In this document: positions 31,463 to 43,945 of the stretch, one piece after another | How the letters are laid out: the number at the start of each line of letters is the position of its first letter | Numbering within the stretch: the first letter of the stretch is position 1 | NCBI GenBank assembly: GCA_019096195.1 | Contig: JAGTXK010000185.1 | Location: 1 to 64,000, forward strand | Source: Boletus sp. NGJ | Taxonomy: Eukaryota > Basidiomycota > Agaricomycetes > Boletales > Boletaceae | Length of the DNA stretch: 64,000 nucleotides | Direction of reading: 5' to 3' | The notes under the pieces: generated by a model | Told to the model about the DNA's origin: nothing | What the model saw: only the letters and a program-made list of their open reading frames with translations | Databases searched by the model: none | Program-made: the position numbers and the translations under genes

Positions 31463-31724
31463 CACAATGCAAAAATCAATATTTAGGACAGGTCTGAATG
31501 TTGTATGAAATGGGAAAATTGCAGTTAAAATTTAGTCTTGACATTTTGTGGCACTTAAACTTGAAGTTTAGACATAGATTAGGGAAAAGCTTGAAGTTTA
31601 GATATAGATTAGGCAAAATTTTCAAGTTTAAGTGCTGTGAAAATGTCAAGCTTAAATTTTAACTGCAATCTTCACATTTCATACAACATTCAGACCTATC
31701 ATAAATATTGGTTTTTGTGTTGTG
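31463..31724. mobile_element. 262-bp foldback MITE
   Basis: The two halves are inverted copies of about 105 bases: the left reads CACAATGCAAAAATCAATAT, GGTCTGAATGTTGTATGAAA, TTGCAGTTAAAATTTA and GCACTTAAACTTGAA, and the right half gives the same series in reverse complement. TGA flanks both sides (31,460-31,462 and 31,725-31,727), a possible 3-bp duplication. The centre has two direct copies of gcttgaagtttagacatagattagg. There is no coding capacity. It lies exactly at the border between the repeat-rich and gene-rich compartments. Confidence 0.85.
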
Positions 31725-31727
31725 TGA

Positions 31728-33511
31728 CGCCGAAAGGTCGCTTCGGTCGCAGCCGAGCGGAGTTTAAATTATTGGGTCGATTGGTCGACCAATTGACCCC
31801 TGCGCATGCCGAGGCTCCAGGATTTCTTATAATGCCTGATAATGCCTTGTCATATAGACCTAGCATTTTTCATGTTATCCGACCATTGTTATTTGGTTAT
31901 TGTACTTAAGAAGGTCTTATAAGCGCTGATAATAGCCTTGCCCAGGCCCCCATTGTCGCGTGACATGGCAAACATTCACATTGTCACAAAAGCAGATATA
32001 ACGCTAGGGTGGTCGTCGTGATGTGGAAGGCAACAGAGAACTAGTGAGAAAGCAAGAGACGAGCACGCTGTTCGTATGAGCAGCATGACCAAACACCTCA
32101 ATGTGCTGCAGTCTCGCATTGGTGTCTTGTCGCATCTTCCCTCAATCGAGACCAGGAAGTCCAATCGTCATCCAAATCTCCAGCTCAAACGGGGGCAGCC
32201 AACCACGGGCCAACCATCGAGTAGAGTTGCATGCCAAGAGCGGTGCGGGGGAATTGTCTGTGAACCAAGGAGTGGCCCGCCAATCCGAAGGACACCTCAA
32301 AAACAACACAGAACTAAGTGTCCAATATTGTAGTGATGCAGTCATGCGAGTCATCTCTGCAATGATAGTCCGTGAAACATATGTAACCGACAACGCAGGA
32401 CATTTTCGAGGTCCATTGGCCGAGGGGATAGAAGCGTTAACACATACAAGCAAGTTACATAAGTTTGTGCCTAACCGCTTCGTGGGGAGTCGGGTCAAAT
32501 ATTCAAGTTCATCCACTCTCATGATGTCACGATGATTCCGTCCCTCGGTACAGCGAAGCCTAGTCGTCCAACATATTGAATCGTATCAGGTTTGCTTGAA
32601 CCGAAGGCAAGGAACCCGATTACATCACTTTCGACTGCGCAAACCTTGATGCTGACGTCCAGAGCAGGCATTTCTTATAGATGTGGGTCGCAGCTCCTCC
32701 ATGGGGGCATGAGCACAATTGGCATCAACCGGACTTTGAAATTCTCATATTTTACCTGGGTTGGGTTGTGCCCCATGGGACAACGCTAGGCTAGGATCAG
32801 CCAGGGGTGGTAGATGGGAAACGGTGAGAAGAGGAAAGGTAAGTTACATCACGTGCGCGAACATCGGCGGTTACGTGTGCGCAGGTCATCGTGCGAGCAG
32901 ACCCTTGCAAGCAAGGCAAATGTTCATCCATGTTACTTTTGATCAAGGTAATGTGTTGCGCAAAGTATACATCCCATAGTGCGTTTTCAATATATTTAGC
33001 ATGCCCCGTTGCTCGGCGGTAGTAATCCAGGTTCTGGTGCAAGAAACATGTTGGCTCGTGTGCTAAGTAGAGCATATTCTAAACTCTACTGGAGCAGAGA
33101 ACTTTACTACTAGTATCGAGGGTATGGATCGATTCCGAACATGATAGACCCATTGCAGCACAAGTTCACGGAATAACCTGACACATCAGATGCAAATCTT
33201 CAAGCGACGGCTAAACAAGTCCCCTTGCTTTACACTCGCTGGGAAGTTTCACCATTTCATAATTCCTGCGTATAGTCCCGGTCGTATCCGCGCTGCCCCC
33301 TGTTTGATCGTATCGTTTTGAAAGTTTCAAAGTGACTAAATTGATTGCGCTGTCTACCCTGTTTCCGTGGTCCGGGATGCACAAATAATCCGATCCGTCC
33401 CGCTCCATTACCCCGCTAATCCGCCCTTAGTTATATTCGAATGGTCGTTGGTTCTGTTGAGTACCAACCACCCACCTGACCAATTGGTTTGGATAGACTT
33501 AGCATTGAGAC
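31728..33511. other. Gene-free stretch at the compartment border
   Basis: Base composition switches here to a CpG-containing type. Open frames of up to 144 codons (32,101-32,535 plus) have no recognisable domain, and no splice pattern joins them convincingly. It may hold the promoter of the SPX/EXS gene at its right end and perhaps an old gene relic. Confidence 0.45.
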
Positions 33512-36500
33512 ATGAAGTTTTCACGGTGAGCGTCAATCTTCTTCACTGTGTCGGCCATTCCTGACGCCCACTTGTCACCCTCCGTTCACCGCAGATACCT
33601 TCAAGATACTCAGGTAAGTGTCTTCGAACCGCATCCCTGCATAGTCATCATGTTGAACTGCTTTCCACAGACCTCCGAGTGGCAAAAAGCTTACTTGTAA
33701 TGAGCTTACTGTCTTGTTTGAATATCCATACCCTAACATCGTTTGCATACCTTGGGAAACATATGATTGCTTCCTGTTCCACAGAGACTATAGTGGGCTT
33801 AAAGTACAGCTGAGGATTATACGAGCAAAGATTCCACGGCACATCGACACGTGGAGTTCCTTTGGGGGTCGAGACGTCGATAATACCCGCTATTCCATTT
33901 CAAACGACGAAGAGACATACGGCGATCTAGAAGGTGAGAACACTTTTGAACAAAAATTATGTCCCCGAGCATGAAATGTATTCGTTCCCAGACAAGACAA
34001 AGGAGTACTTGAATCGAGAAAGTACGACATTGACTGCATCGCAAGCCCATGATGTCGGAAACTGACGCTACGATGAATGGTACCACAGAATCGAATGGCC
34101 GTGTGCCAGTTTCCTCTACGATGCAGAGAACCAGTCACCAGAGAAGTACGCCGTCGATACACTGACAACGGTCGAACTTGGGTGCTCACAAAATATATTA
34201 GGACCATCCTTCAGTTTTACCCGGGCCAATCTTCCGCTTCATCTGACCGGGAGAGGATATAGTACATCGTCTCCACAAATGCTGCTACTCCCCAGAACCC
34301 ACCGTTTCGAGGATTCAGGTACCCTGTTTCCCCTGTTTGGTAAGGTTTAACCATACCTTAACCCTGGTGTAAACAGGATCTTCCACACCAACGACTTTGG
34401 AGACAATACTTTCCACCCTACCCGCCATCCATGTCAAGTTTTTTGACATGCTTGATGCTGAACTCGACAAAGTAGAAACATTTTATGCAGAGAGAGCAAA
34501 TGAGATGCATGAACGTGCCAAAATGTTAAGAAAACAACTCGACGAACTTGGAATACACCGCCAAATATTCTATGTTGGTGCTCTTCATTGTGAATGGACG
34601 TATATACCTCTAAGCTTGTGACCCCGTTTAGGAATCATCCGCACACTCAAAGGCTCGTAACTGGGCCAAGAGAGTATACCTTTCTATCTCCCAGTCACCT
34701 GCACTTTCGTCGTTGATCCAGCGGTTCCGAGACAATAGGCGTAGTGGTAAATGTTTTTTTTCTTTGAAAAAGTACACTGATTTCGACTCACAAATGATTG
34801 GGCGTCGTGGTTTCGTTGATACATTCAACTTAGGCAGGCGACCACTCGAACGCAAACGTCGGAATGGCGATCATGTTCGATCCCGGAGAAAGTTTGAAGT
34901 AGCAACTAGCACAGTCGAAACAGTCTTCAGTACCGCATCCTCTGCGACTCTAAGTGACTCTCCTAGATTCCCAAGGGAACGTTGGAATACCCTTCCAAGC
35001 CTATCGCCTGATGGAAGAAAGCATTCTCTCGACCCTCATGAATATCAACACGCGAAAAGGCAGCTCCGACACGCTGTCATTGAACATTACCGGTGTGTTG
35101 GAACACTGCTCTTCTACTGTCCATTGAAAGGTTGTGGAGAGGCTGGTCTCTCGCCATGTAGCCATTTGGTTTTCTGTTGAATGCCTTGTTTGATGCTGAT
35201 ATGCGCCATATATTTGCAGCGGCCTCGAGGTCTTAAACAATTACAGGGTGAGCCTCTTGTTACATGTATTTCATGTTGACATTTTTTAACCTTCGAATGC
35301 TCGTTCCAATTTCCTGGGTTGGGTTCGTGATTGGACTATCATGCGTGCTATTCTTGGACCACGCCTATGGTTTCCCTGCGTTTTGTGCCAAGGTTGTTAA
35401 CCTTACTGGCTTTCGCAAAGCGTTGACGAAATATGAGAAGATTACCAAGATTTCTGTCATGGACGCCTACGTGAAGGAGAAAGTATATAGTCACACTGGT
35501 GAATAATGTTGCAACACTCAAGCTTTAAATTCTTGTAGGTAGAACCTTCCGCCTTCGGCTCTGGTACTATGGTTAGCGTTATGCTCAAAGAGGTGGAAAC
35601 CCTTTTCGCGAGGCAATTCGGTACGTTCCTTCTTCGCTGGAGCGTTGTGAGGTTTATGTATTTTAATTACCCGCCGCTGACACGTGGACCTTGTATCCAG
35701 AACACGGAGACACAAAGAAAGCAATGAACCGCCTTCGAGTCGGATCATCATCAAAGACACACCATTCTACCATATTCCGCTCCGGGTTGTGGTTGGGGCT
35801 AGCATTTCCTGCGATTGCTGGAGCTTCCTACCTATGTAGGAACCTCTTCCAAGACTGTTCAAACGTGTCATTCTGAAGTTCATTGATAGGTTTCCAGGAG
35901 CATACACGGGGATCACTCCCATCATGGGATATCTTGGTTTATATTTACTCAGTATTCGTCATACCGGTATTCCTGGCGCTGCTGATTGGTATCAATGTCT
36001 TGGTATGGGCGGAGACAAAAATCAGCTATGTCTTTATCCTGAGTGCGTTACTGTTAACATGCTCTATTGGCTCTCTGACAATCTGTGCAGGACTGGACTT
36101 AAGATCAAGGCTTGATCATCGTGAATACTTTGAAGTATGTATGATATGGCTATTATACACAACTTGATTTTGACTAGCGCGAAAGCTTCCTTCTTTCCTC
36201 TTGTGCACCCTCGCCTACGCATTTTGGTTCTCCTTGGCTCAAATTGGACCTTCAATGCTGTGGCCCTTGATCTGGCTCGCTCTCGCTCTTGTGGTCATGT
36301 TTAATCCACTCCGTGTAAGTCCTTCAACCATCTTCTGATGCTCTCATCCAGGTTTGACGCCAACCCTGCCTGTCCAAACAGAGTTTCATGTGGGGCCCCA
36401 CTCGTAGGTGGATAATCAAGACAATAGCAAAGCTGGGGGCTAGTGGGGTATGGGAGGCCGAGGTTTGTCACCGATATGGACGTCATGAGACACATTCGAA

Positions 36501-37653
36501 ATCTGATGATATTCTAGTTCGCAGACATTTGGCTTGGGTATGAGCCTCACGTTTACTTCACCAAAACTATCTCATCCTGTTACTATCAGTGACCAATTTT
36601 GCAGTCTTGCTTATTCGCTTTCCAACCTGTACTTCGTGGGCTGCTTCTATACCCAATTCTCCATCAGCCTTCTATCCTCAGCTTACGCCCCTCATGCGCA
36701 AGAGGCATGGTTGAGGTGTGGTTCGGCTCAGAATTGGGGATGGTATTATGTTCTTGGCATGTTGCCCTTCATGATACGTTGCGTGCAGAGCCTGAGGCGA
36801 TACTGGGACTCGAGGCTCCCCAGTCAACTTATCAACGTATGGCATTTATATTATCTCCATTCATTCTGTGTTCATCATTGTTAAATAGGCTGGGAAGTAC
36901 GCGATGGGGATGATAAGTTATTTCTTTTACTGCTATTGGAGGTACCGAAGTATGTCCGACTCTGCGATGGTCAACACGTGGCTAAAATCATCTCCTAGTG
37001 AGTCCCCGGACCGGTAACAGTTACATTCTCTGGTGCTTCACGGCGTCTGCCAATGCGATATATGGGTGTGTTTGGGTAAGTTCTTCCACCTCTGTATGTT
37101 GACAGCCACGACACATTTGTATCTCAGGATTTTACGATGGATTGGGGAATGTGTAAACCACGTGCCCGATATCCACTCCTCAGACCGGAGCTTGTCTACA
37201 AATCGCAAATACCAGTGCGTTCCCTTGTTTCGATCTCTTCAATGCCACTGACGATGTTTTAGTGCTATTACCTTGCTATGGTACGATCGCGGACCAATCC
37301 CCTCTCGTATCTAGTTTCAATTCCTCTTCACAGATATCCAACCTATGCATTCGTTTCATTTGGCTGATTTTCGCGTTCACCGACCGGTCCAACCCGGCAC
37401 GCATTGAGCTATACTCGTTCATCGTTGCCGTTTTGGAGATGTTGCGGAGGGTGCAGTGGAACTTTTGTACGCTATTTCCCCCTTTCCTTCGTTACCACGA
37501 CTCACGCGCTCGACGGTATCAGATCGACTCGAGAACAAGCACCTTCAGAATACGGGCCTGCACCGAATTACACGCGAGGTGCCTCTGCCGTACGACCTTC
37601 ACTTGCGCTCCCGTGAGGATGCGCTGAAGAAACGGATCGCCCGTTTAAGCTGA
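33512..37653 (+). CDS. SPX-EXS domain protein (SYG1/XPR1-type phosphate sensor/exporter)
   Basis: SYG1/XPR1 proteins bind inositol pyrophosphates through the N-terminal SPX domain and move phosphate through a membrane part with a C-terminal EXS domain. The SPX start is split over four exons (33,512-33,525, 33,595-33,613, 33,671-33,696, 33,785-33,933) that join in frame to MKFSRYLQDTQTSEWQKAYL and DYSGLKVQLR. The second SPX half (34,380-34,560) reads KFFDMLDAELDKVETFYAER and QLDELGIHRQIFY. The third (35,030-35,500) has HEYQHAKRQLRHAVIEHYR, GLEVLNNYR and VNLTGFRKALTKYEKITKIS. Hydrophobic segments follow at 35,740-36,330. The EXS signature is at 36,720-36,850 (WGWYYVLGMLPFMIRCVQSL then RRYWDS), and the end is EMLRRVQWNF, an intron at 37,467-37,522, then YRLENKHLQNTGLHRITREV and PLPYD, stop at 37,653. 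Many short introns; middle exon borders not all resolved. No break needed. Confidence 0.85.
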
Positions 37654-40061
37654 GGAAGCTCCACGGTAGTAACATCTGGATGAGAGGAAGAATAGTTAGA
37701 TTGCGCGAAGAAAGGCAGGCAGAACGCGCATTGGTTGCACACTTCCTACTACTAAACGAACTCCGACTCGGTCTTAAGCCTTTGTGCCACATTCATAGTG
37801 CCACTCACGTTACTATCCTTTTGTTGCTCTCCGGTGTCGTATGTTCACAATCTACTATACGACATCGTTAGTATAACGTCGATCGTGTGTACGCTGGGGA
37901 CCAGACGATATTGCCTATGACTACCCCTGTGCAAACGCACACTTTCTGGCGGTATTCCATCTGAGGTCCTCGCAAGCGGAAGGCCAGCTCTTATGCATTT
38001 TATGGTTCCTCATACCGGGGGTTCTAGGATCTGCCAGCGCCGGATTTGCCATCAACTTATTTTAGACTATGATCCCTGCTGCCTCAGCTAGTGTTCACGT
38101 TCTCCCACACTGGCAAGAAAGTTACCGCCCGGTGACCGAGGATCAACTTGAAGCTTTCAAGGACTCCTTCTCAATAGAATACTTTATGCAGCGATGGGGA
38201 GCAACTTCACAAGAGAATCGCATCGGTTTTTCAAGTTGGGTGGTCACAAGGCTCAGGCTACCGCGAGTGGGATTCAGAGCTGGATGTGAGTTGTTTGATA
38301 GTGACCACCTTTTACTCCCCTTTCAGCAGCCTTCTATTTCGCAGGTACTAGTAGCTAGTAAGTCTATGCACTATCCCGTGTTGACTGCTCACAGTCTGCT
38401 TTTCGTTAGCCTCTCCTGTGTTCAACTTTCCGTCGACGGCCTGATAACCCTCTCGTTTATCAATTTTCAACCTGCTTCGCGTGTAAATGAGCAATTGAAC
38501 AGACCATGCGGACCCAAGCCCTTCAGGTGGAATCAGGAAGGAGGTCCGTGAACAGGATATCGTGGATTCCACCCATATCCCGACTCCTCTTCCCATTCCG
38601 TCTTGCTCGCAGAATCGCACATGCAAACGGAAGAACATCGAGACCGAGTTATCCGACGCAAACACTCTTCCAATGGCCAAATAATGTTCGGTAAATACTA
38701 ACTAAGAATAGGATTATGACAAGCCCTGAAATTCCACTGCTCCTCTTTGAGTCGTTCAGAGTGACTAATAATGATATCACGTCCCCAAATCCACTTGTGG
38801 TGCTACGGTGGACTACCCCATCAATCTCTATACCCCCACCGATATCGATGGTTCTGGAACTGCGGGATGTGAAAGGGGATTGGACACCTCTGATTCGCAC
38901 ACCCCCGATTCCTTCTTGCTGGTGGTCCCAGGCTCCCAGAGCTGCAAACGGGGTGTCTCGGCAGGTCAAGCGACTCAATCTACGGTCGAATCCCTGGTCA
39001 ATCAAGCAATCCAAGCTGGTGTGATAAGTTCCCAGACTTACGGAGATCTTGAGAAATTTCTGCAGGACGTTTGGCCCCGAAAAACTTGGAGGAATTGTCG
39101 AATATTTATGCGGGCAGCGAGAATAGCCAATTAATCGCATGTCTTACGCCGATAGCGAGCAAGCGCCAAGTTTCTGTTTCTACTATCGACCCGCTGATCA
39201 ACGATGCTATGGAGGTAGGGATTCCGACTCAGGCAAACACGACTGTGATGGGGTTTCTAACTCCGTATATCCTACTTGACGGATGCAGCTTTGAGGTGTG
39301 ACAATTGACGGTTTCCTTTCGCGCAGACCCTCATCCAGGGCGAGCTGAACCAGCTGGAGCGAGATATCGAGACAGCTCTCGGGTTCAAGTTACCAACCTT
39401 TGTCAAAAGCGAAGCAGTAAGGGTGGACTCCTCGGCTATCCGTAGTCGAGAAGCTGCGAACGTGGAGTGGAATTGGATGAGCGTAAATGATGTTAATCCA
39501 CCGGGAATGTTTTGGTGTCGAATAAAGACCAGTTGGAATAATAGCGTTCAAAGGTCTCATTGACCGGCACACATGCGAGGGAGCCACGAGCGGTTTTCTA
39601 CTGCACACACGATATGTCTGATAGCATGACTCACCGTCTGCCAGTGTCTCTTCGGGGTAAACGAGGATTCCAACTTACAAGCCGTGTAGTAGGACAAACT
39701 GGTGGTGGAATGCTGAACAAGTGCTTTCAATCATGGTCGCACGCAACCAGTTGCACCAATATCCTTGTTCTGTGGCGCTTGTGCAGACATTATGGTGGAA
39801 AAGAGGTTAGACGGCCTGGAGGCTTAGATCGACAAATTTGGGGACAGGGTCGAGACTCGAGTGGTGTCGGGAGTGTCTCACAGAGAGTGTCAGCACTCAT
39901 GAATCAGTACTTCAGTCGTCACCGGCTCACCGACAGCGAGACCGAAAACCGAGACTTCCCCACCGCCTGTAGGTTCATCTTCAAGCAGGAGTATACAACG
40001 AAGGCAGGGATAGGTTGTCTGTTTTTTTTTTCTCCATAGACCTCGACATCGATTCACCGGA
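37654..40061 (+). other. Unrecognised intron-rich coding stretch, probably one or two genes
   Basis: Several plus-strand open blocks alternate with likely short introns, but I recognise no family. The clearest are YRPVTEDQLEAFKDSFSIEY followed by FMQRWGATSQENRIGF (38,125-38,225); VESLVNQAIQAGVISSQTYG then DLEKFLQDVWP (38,985-39,080); IDPLINDAMEVGIPTQANTT (39,185-39,245); and, after an intron at about 39,297-39,326, TLIQGELNQLERDIETALGF (39,327-39,390). The last ORF (to 40,039) is basic and without a domain. Composition matches neighbouring genes, so it is likely a host gene with a poorly conserved product. Start, stop and exon joins are not determined. Confidence 0.45.
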
Positions 40062-41834
40062 ATGTCCCTGCAAATTTCCACTGCGATCACTTATAGTTCT
40101 CGATGTGCGCGGTCACTGCTCAGCATCCTTCCCCAGTCACTCCAGAAAATATATGAAGCCTCCTCGCCAAACTCAATCCTGCTCTTCGCACTCGCTCCTT
40201 CATCGACAACTCCTCCAGAGGTTCTGTCTGACATCACCTCCACTCTCGCCCAGCTCTATCCCGAGCATGTTGGCTGCATATCCGCACCACTGCCCTACCA
40301 ATACCTCGACCCAAAGATAGGCGGTGGACCCGACTCGTGCTCCCTCGCGTACGCATTCGTAAATGGCGTGTCCTTCCGTTCCACGATCTCGGGTCGTGTA
40401 GAGGTACAAGTCGGGAGGCGGCATGCCTCCCGACAGAGAACTGAGGACACGAGTGGAACGACACGAGCCAATATTAAAAACTCACAAATGCGAATTATCA
40501 GTGATCTTCCCAAGTTTGATGGTAAGGTCAACTGGGACGACGTCTGGGCTCGCACCGCAAACTCGTTGACGTGCTCGTCTTCATCAAGACGCGGAAATGG
40601 CATAGACTCAAAGACGTTGCCTGATGCATTGCGAAATCTCGAGTATGTCTGCTCCTTCATAACAATATTCCTTTACGAATGCCACTCTGTCAGCCCATCA
40701 GTCGTTCACAATATCCTCTACTTCTCTGACACGGCACCAGAAGGGCTTGCGACTGTGCTAGAAGGTGCGTTTCCGCAAGCGAACAAGGTCTGTAACATCG
40801 CGGTATCCCTCAACCCGTTTTCAGTCTTACACCCTCGTCTGCACCCGGTGTAATCTACTGTACAGCTCTCTCTCATCGCGTCGTCTACTCCCTTCATTAC
40901 TGGTCGTCCAGTTACACTCTTTCACAATGGGTCTATTTTGTCAAAAGGGGCCGTTGGTATTGCGTTCAACTCCTCCCCTTCTTCAACTCCACCTGTGGTC
41001 GAACTCTCTTTCCCTCCGCTGGTCGCGCTAAGCGCCAATCTGAATGTGACGAGGTATCAAGTAGCTCTTCCTCTCTGTCTGAGTCGATCTAATAATTTTG
41101 CATTTGGTTCATTCGTGACATTTACATTATCTTCGACGTTAGTCGTGAAGGGAATCTAATTCTATCATTGGATTCTGGGAATCCCACTCAATTACTGCTT
41201 GGTGCTATCCGAAAACATGGCCTTTCCTCCTCATATATAACATGGGTAGGTAAAGAGGACGAGTTTTATGTCGGTGTCATAGATCCTTCAACTCAACAGG
41301 TATGTGGTACTAGTTTCCGTCTCACGTTATTGTCTATCACCGGATAACCGACGTTGTTCTATTCCCAAAAAATTTCACTCTGTTGGACCATCCAGATTTC
41401 CCAGCTGCACCGCATCAATGCCGGTGATCCGTCACGTGGAGCTATCGCTCTTGATGCTACTTCAGCGCCAAGAGAAGGTTGTATTGTCCGTGTGAGTTGA
41501 TCGGTTTGCCGGTAGCATTGTCATCGACTTACGACTCTGTCTACAGCTATATCACTTGCCCAGAGACCCCGTACCGGATACCCCGACATGTATTCCAGAC
41601 ACCATTCCTAACAATATCTCACTATTTGTTGCACCAGAGATTACCCCTGCAGCAAGCTCCGGGGATGAGATTGCAGACCATCTAGCAGCGGATGGCGATC
41701 GCTCAGTTGTTTCGAACGCTTTCCTCGCAGCGTCTGAAAATGGCTTTACCCTCTCGCGTGGCGCACAAGGGCCTTGGAAGTGCGTCGTTCCCGGGGGACG
41801 CACGGGGTTGTCATGGAACCGTCCTCAGGCGTAG
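40062..41834 (+). CDS. FIST-domain protein
   Basis: FIST (F-box and intracellular signal transduction) domains are thought to sense small ligands; the role of fungal family members is not established. The N-terminal part runs from MSLQISTAITYSSRCARSLL through LYPEHVGCISAPLPYQYL and GVSFRSTISGRVEVQVGR. After introns come NILYFSDTAPEGLATVLEG, LIASSTPFITGRPVTLFHNG and ILSKGAVGIAF, the FIST core pattern. Then follow SLDSGNPTQLLLGAIRKHG, EDEFYVGVID, HRINAGDPSRGAIALD and, at the C-terminus, FLAASENGFTLSRGAQGPWK and CVVPGG, which correspond to FIST_C. Introns lie near 40,789-40,862, 41,053-41,143, 41,300-41,398 and 41,493-41,546. Stop TAG at 41,832-41,834, only 180 bases before the next gene. The basic start could be a mitochondrial presequence. 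Confidence 0.75.
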
Positions 41835-42013
41835 CATATTACTACAGTAGACTCCGGCCAAACGATGTAAAGTGCATTGCTCCCGACACTACTATGTAAT
41901 CTACACCACGTGATCAAGTCGGAGAAGGAAAATCGGTAAATTCCGATTGACCGAGAACACCCGAGCTTTTGGTGGAGCGCAGAGTCGGACAGACACTTTA
42001 CCTTTTTTTCCGA

Positions 42014-43591
42014 ATGGTCGCTCGAACGTTGTCGGCGTCGTTGGGTCGGGCCCTCCGCAGCGCAGCGCGTCACCCTGTGAGTTCACAGCCCACGTTGGTC
42101 ACCTCCAAATCTGACACAGCACGCAGCGCCCTTTGCGGTCGTTCGCAACAGCTGTGAACATCCCGACACCCATCACCGAAACAACCACGCTCTCAAACGG
42201 TCTTACGGTTGCAACAGAGTCCCATCCGCATGCACAGACTGCCACTGTCGGTGTCTGGATAGACGCGGGCTCTCGTGCAGAGACCGACAAATCGAATGGG
42301 ACAGCACACTTTTTGGAACACATGGCTTTCAAGGGAACAAGTCGCAGAAACCAACATGCGCTCGAGCTGGAAGTAGAAAATCTTGGTGCACACCTCAACG
42401 CGTATACCTCACGTGAACAAACCGTTTACTACGCCAAGAGCTTCCGCAAGGACGTCTCAGCTGCCGTCGATATCATCAGCGACATACTTCAAAACTCCAA
42501 GCTCGAGGGTGCTGCAGTTGAGCGCGAGCGAGATGTTATTCTCCGTGAGCAACAGGAAGTTGACAAGCAACTTGAAGAAGTTGTCTTCGACCATCTGCAT
42601 TCCGTCGCATTCCAAGGTATATTATCCTCTTCTCCATCGCGCTAGTGCCAACATCCTATAGGTCAACCCCTTGGCCGGACAATTCTCGGCCCCAAAGCCA
42701 ACATTCTGTCCATCAAGCGTGATGATCTCGCGAATTACATCAAGACCAACTACACCACTGATCGTATGGTTCTGGTCGGCGCAGGGGGTGTTGACCACCA
42801 GGAACTTGTAAAACTCGCCGAAAAACACTTCTCTTCCCTCCCTGTCTCCCCTAACCCTGTACCTCTTGGTCGTCTTGCTCACTCTCGCACCGACTTCGTT
42901 GGTTCGGAAGTTCGCATCCGAGACGACGAACTCCCATGCGCTCATGTTGCTATTGCTGTCGAGGGCGTGGGCTGGAGTTCCCCTGACTATTTCCCCATGC
43001 TGGCAATGCAGTCAATTATGGGTAACTGGGACCGCTCCTTGGGTGCATCCCCTCTGCTGTCTTCGCGGCTCTCTCACATCATATCTTCCAACAACCTCGC
43101 CAACAGCTTCATGTCTTTCTCTACATCTTACTCGGATACCGGCCTTTGGGGTATCTACCTAGTGTCAGAGAACCTCATGAATCTCGATGATATGGCCCAC
43201 TTCACACTCAAGGAATGGACACGCATGTCCATGGCTCCTACTGACGTTGAGGTCGAGCGTGCCAAAAGTCAACTCAAAGCTGGCCTCCTTCTTAGTTTGG
43301 ATGGAACTACTGCTATCGCTGAAGACATTGGCCGACAGCTGGTCACCACTGGTCGCCGTATGACACCCAGGCAGATTGAGAATGCCGTCGATGCTGTTAC
43401 TCCTGAAGAAATCAGACGTGTTGCTCAGAAATATCTCTGGGACAAGGACGTACGTCTGCTATCCTGCACCATTTTGTGATGTGTGGATACTGACAAGCCT
43501 CGCGTAGATCGCGATTGCAGCTCTTGGACCCATCGAGGGTCTCCTGGATTACAATCGCATGCGGGCAGATATGTCTTCGATGGTATACTAA
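42014..43591 (+). CDS. MAS1: Mitochondrial processing peptidase beta subunit
   Basis: The beta subunit of the matrix peptidase MPP removes presequences from imported mitochondrial proteins; it is an M16 zinc metalloprotease paired with an alpha subunit. Four exons (42,014-42,076, 42,127-42,616, 42,662-43,449, 43,508-43,591) join in frame to 474 residues, the usual length. Residues 1-25 are basic and serine-rich ([20 protein letters not shown]), a matrix targeting sequence. The inverted zinc motif HFLEH lies at residues 82-86 ([13 protein letters not shown]), with the third ligand expected in [20 protein letters not shown]. The C-terminal M16 half carries [20 protein letters not shown] and ends [15 protein letters not shown]. 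Naming follows yeast MAS1. Tail-to-tail with the Aurora kinase gene. Confidence 0.93.
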
Positions 43592-43945
43592 GGTATGGTA
43601 CTCCTTGATTACTCTTGCTTTGTCTTAACATCTCATAGGACAGTGAGCGCGGCAGATAACTAGACGATATTACGTTCCTGTCATTCATCCTGAATTAGAC
43701 TACGGAACAAAGGACCTTTAATCTAAAGGCTCACTGGCCCTTCACATCATGATGATTTTTGAAATGCTGGACTAGATACTGTTTTTGTGCCTCAACCATA
43801 CATAGTCCCTGGAGGTTGAAGTTACATCCAGTCTCGAATTTTTGATGTCAAGCATTCATGCGAGTCAGTACATGCAGAGGTACATACGAGTATAGATGAC
43901 GGAACACTTTGAGAGCAAGTCCGGAGAATACTGCAGTGATTGGGT
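43592..43945. terminator. Shared 3' region between convergent MPP-beta and Aurora genes
   Basis: The stop codons of two convergent genes are 354 bases apart. No gene lies between; the stretch must contain both polyadenylation regions. No perfect AATAAA is seen in the parts I checked. Confidence 0.4.

Noticed and set aside
33934-34110. In-frame TGA as evidence that the SPX/EXS gene is dead
   Set aside because: A GT..AG intron starting at GTACTTG (about 34,000) and ending CCACAG removes the stop and keeps the frame.
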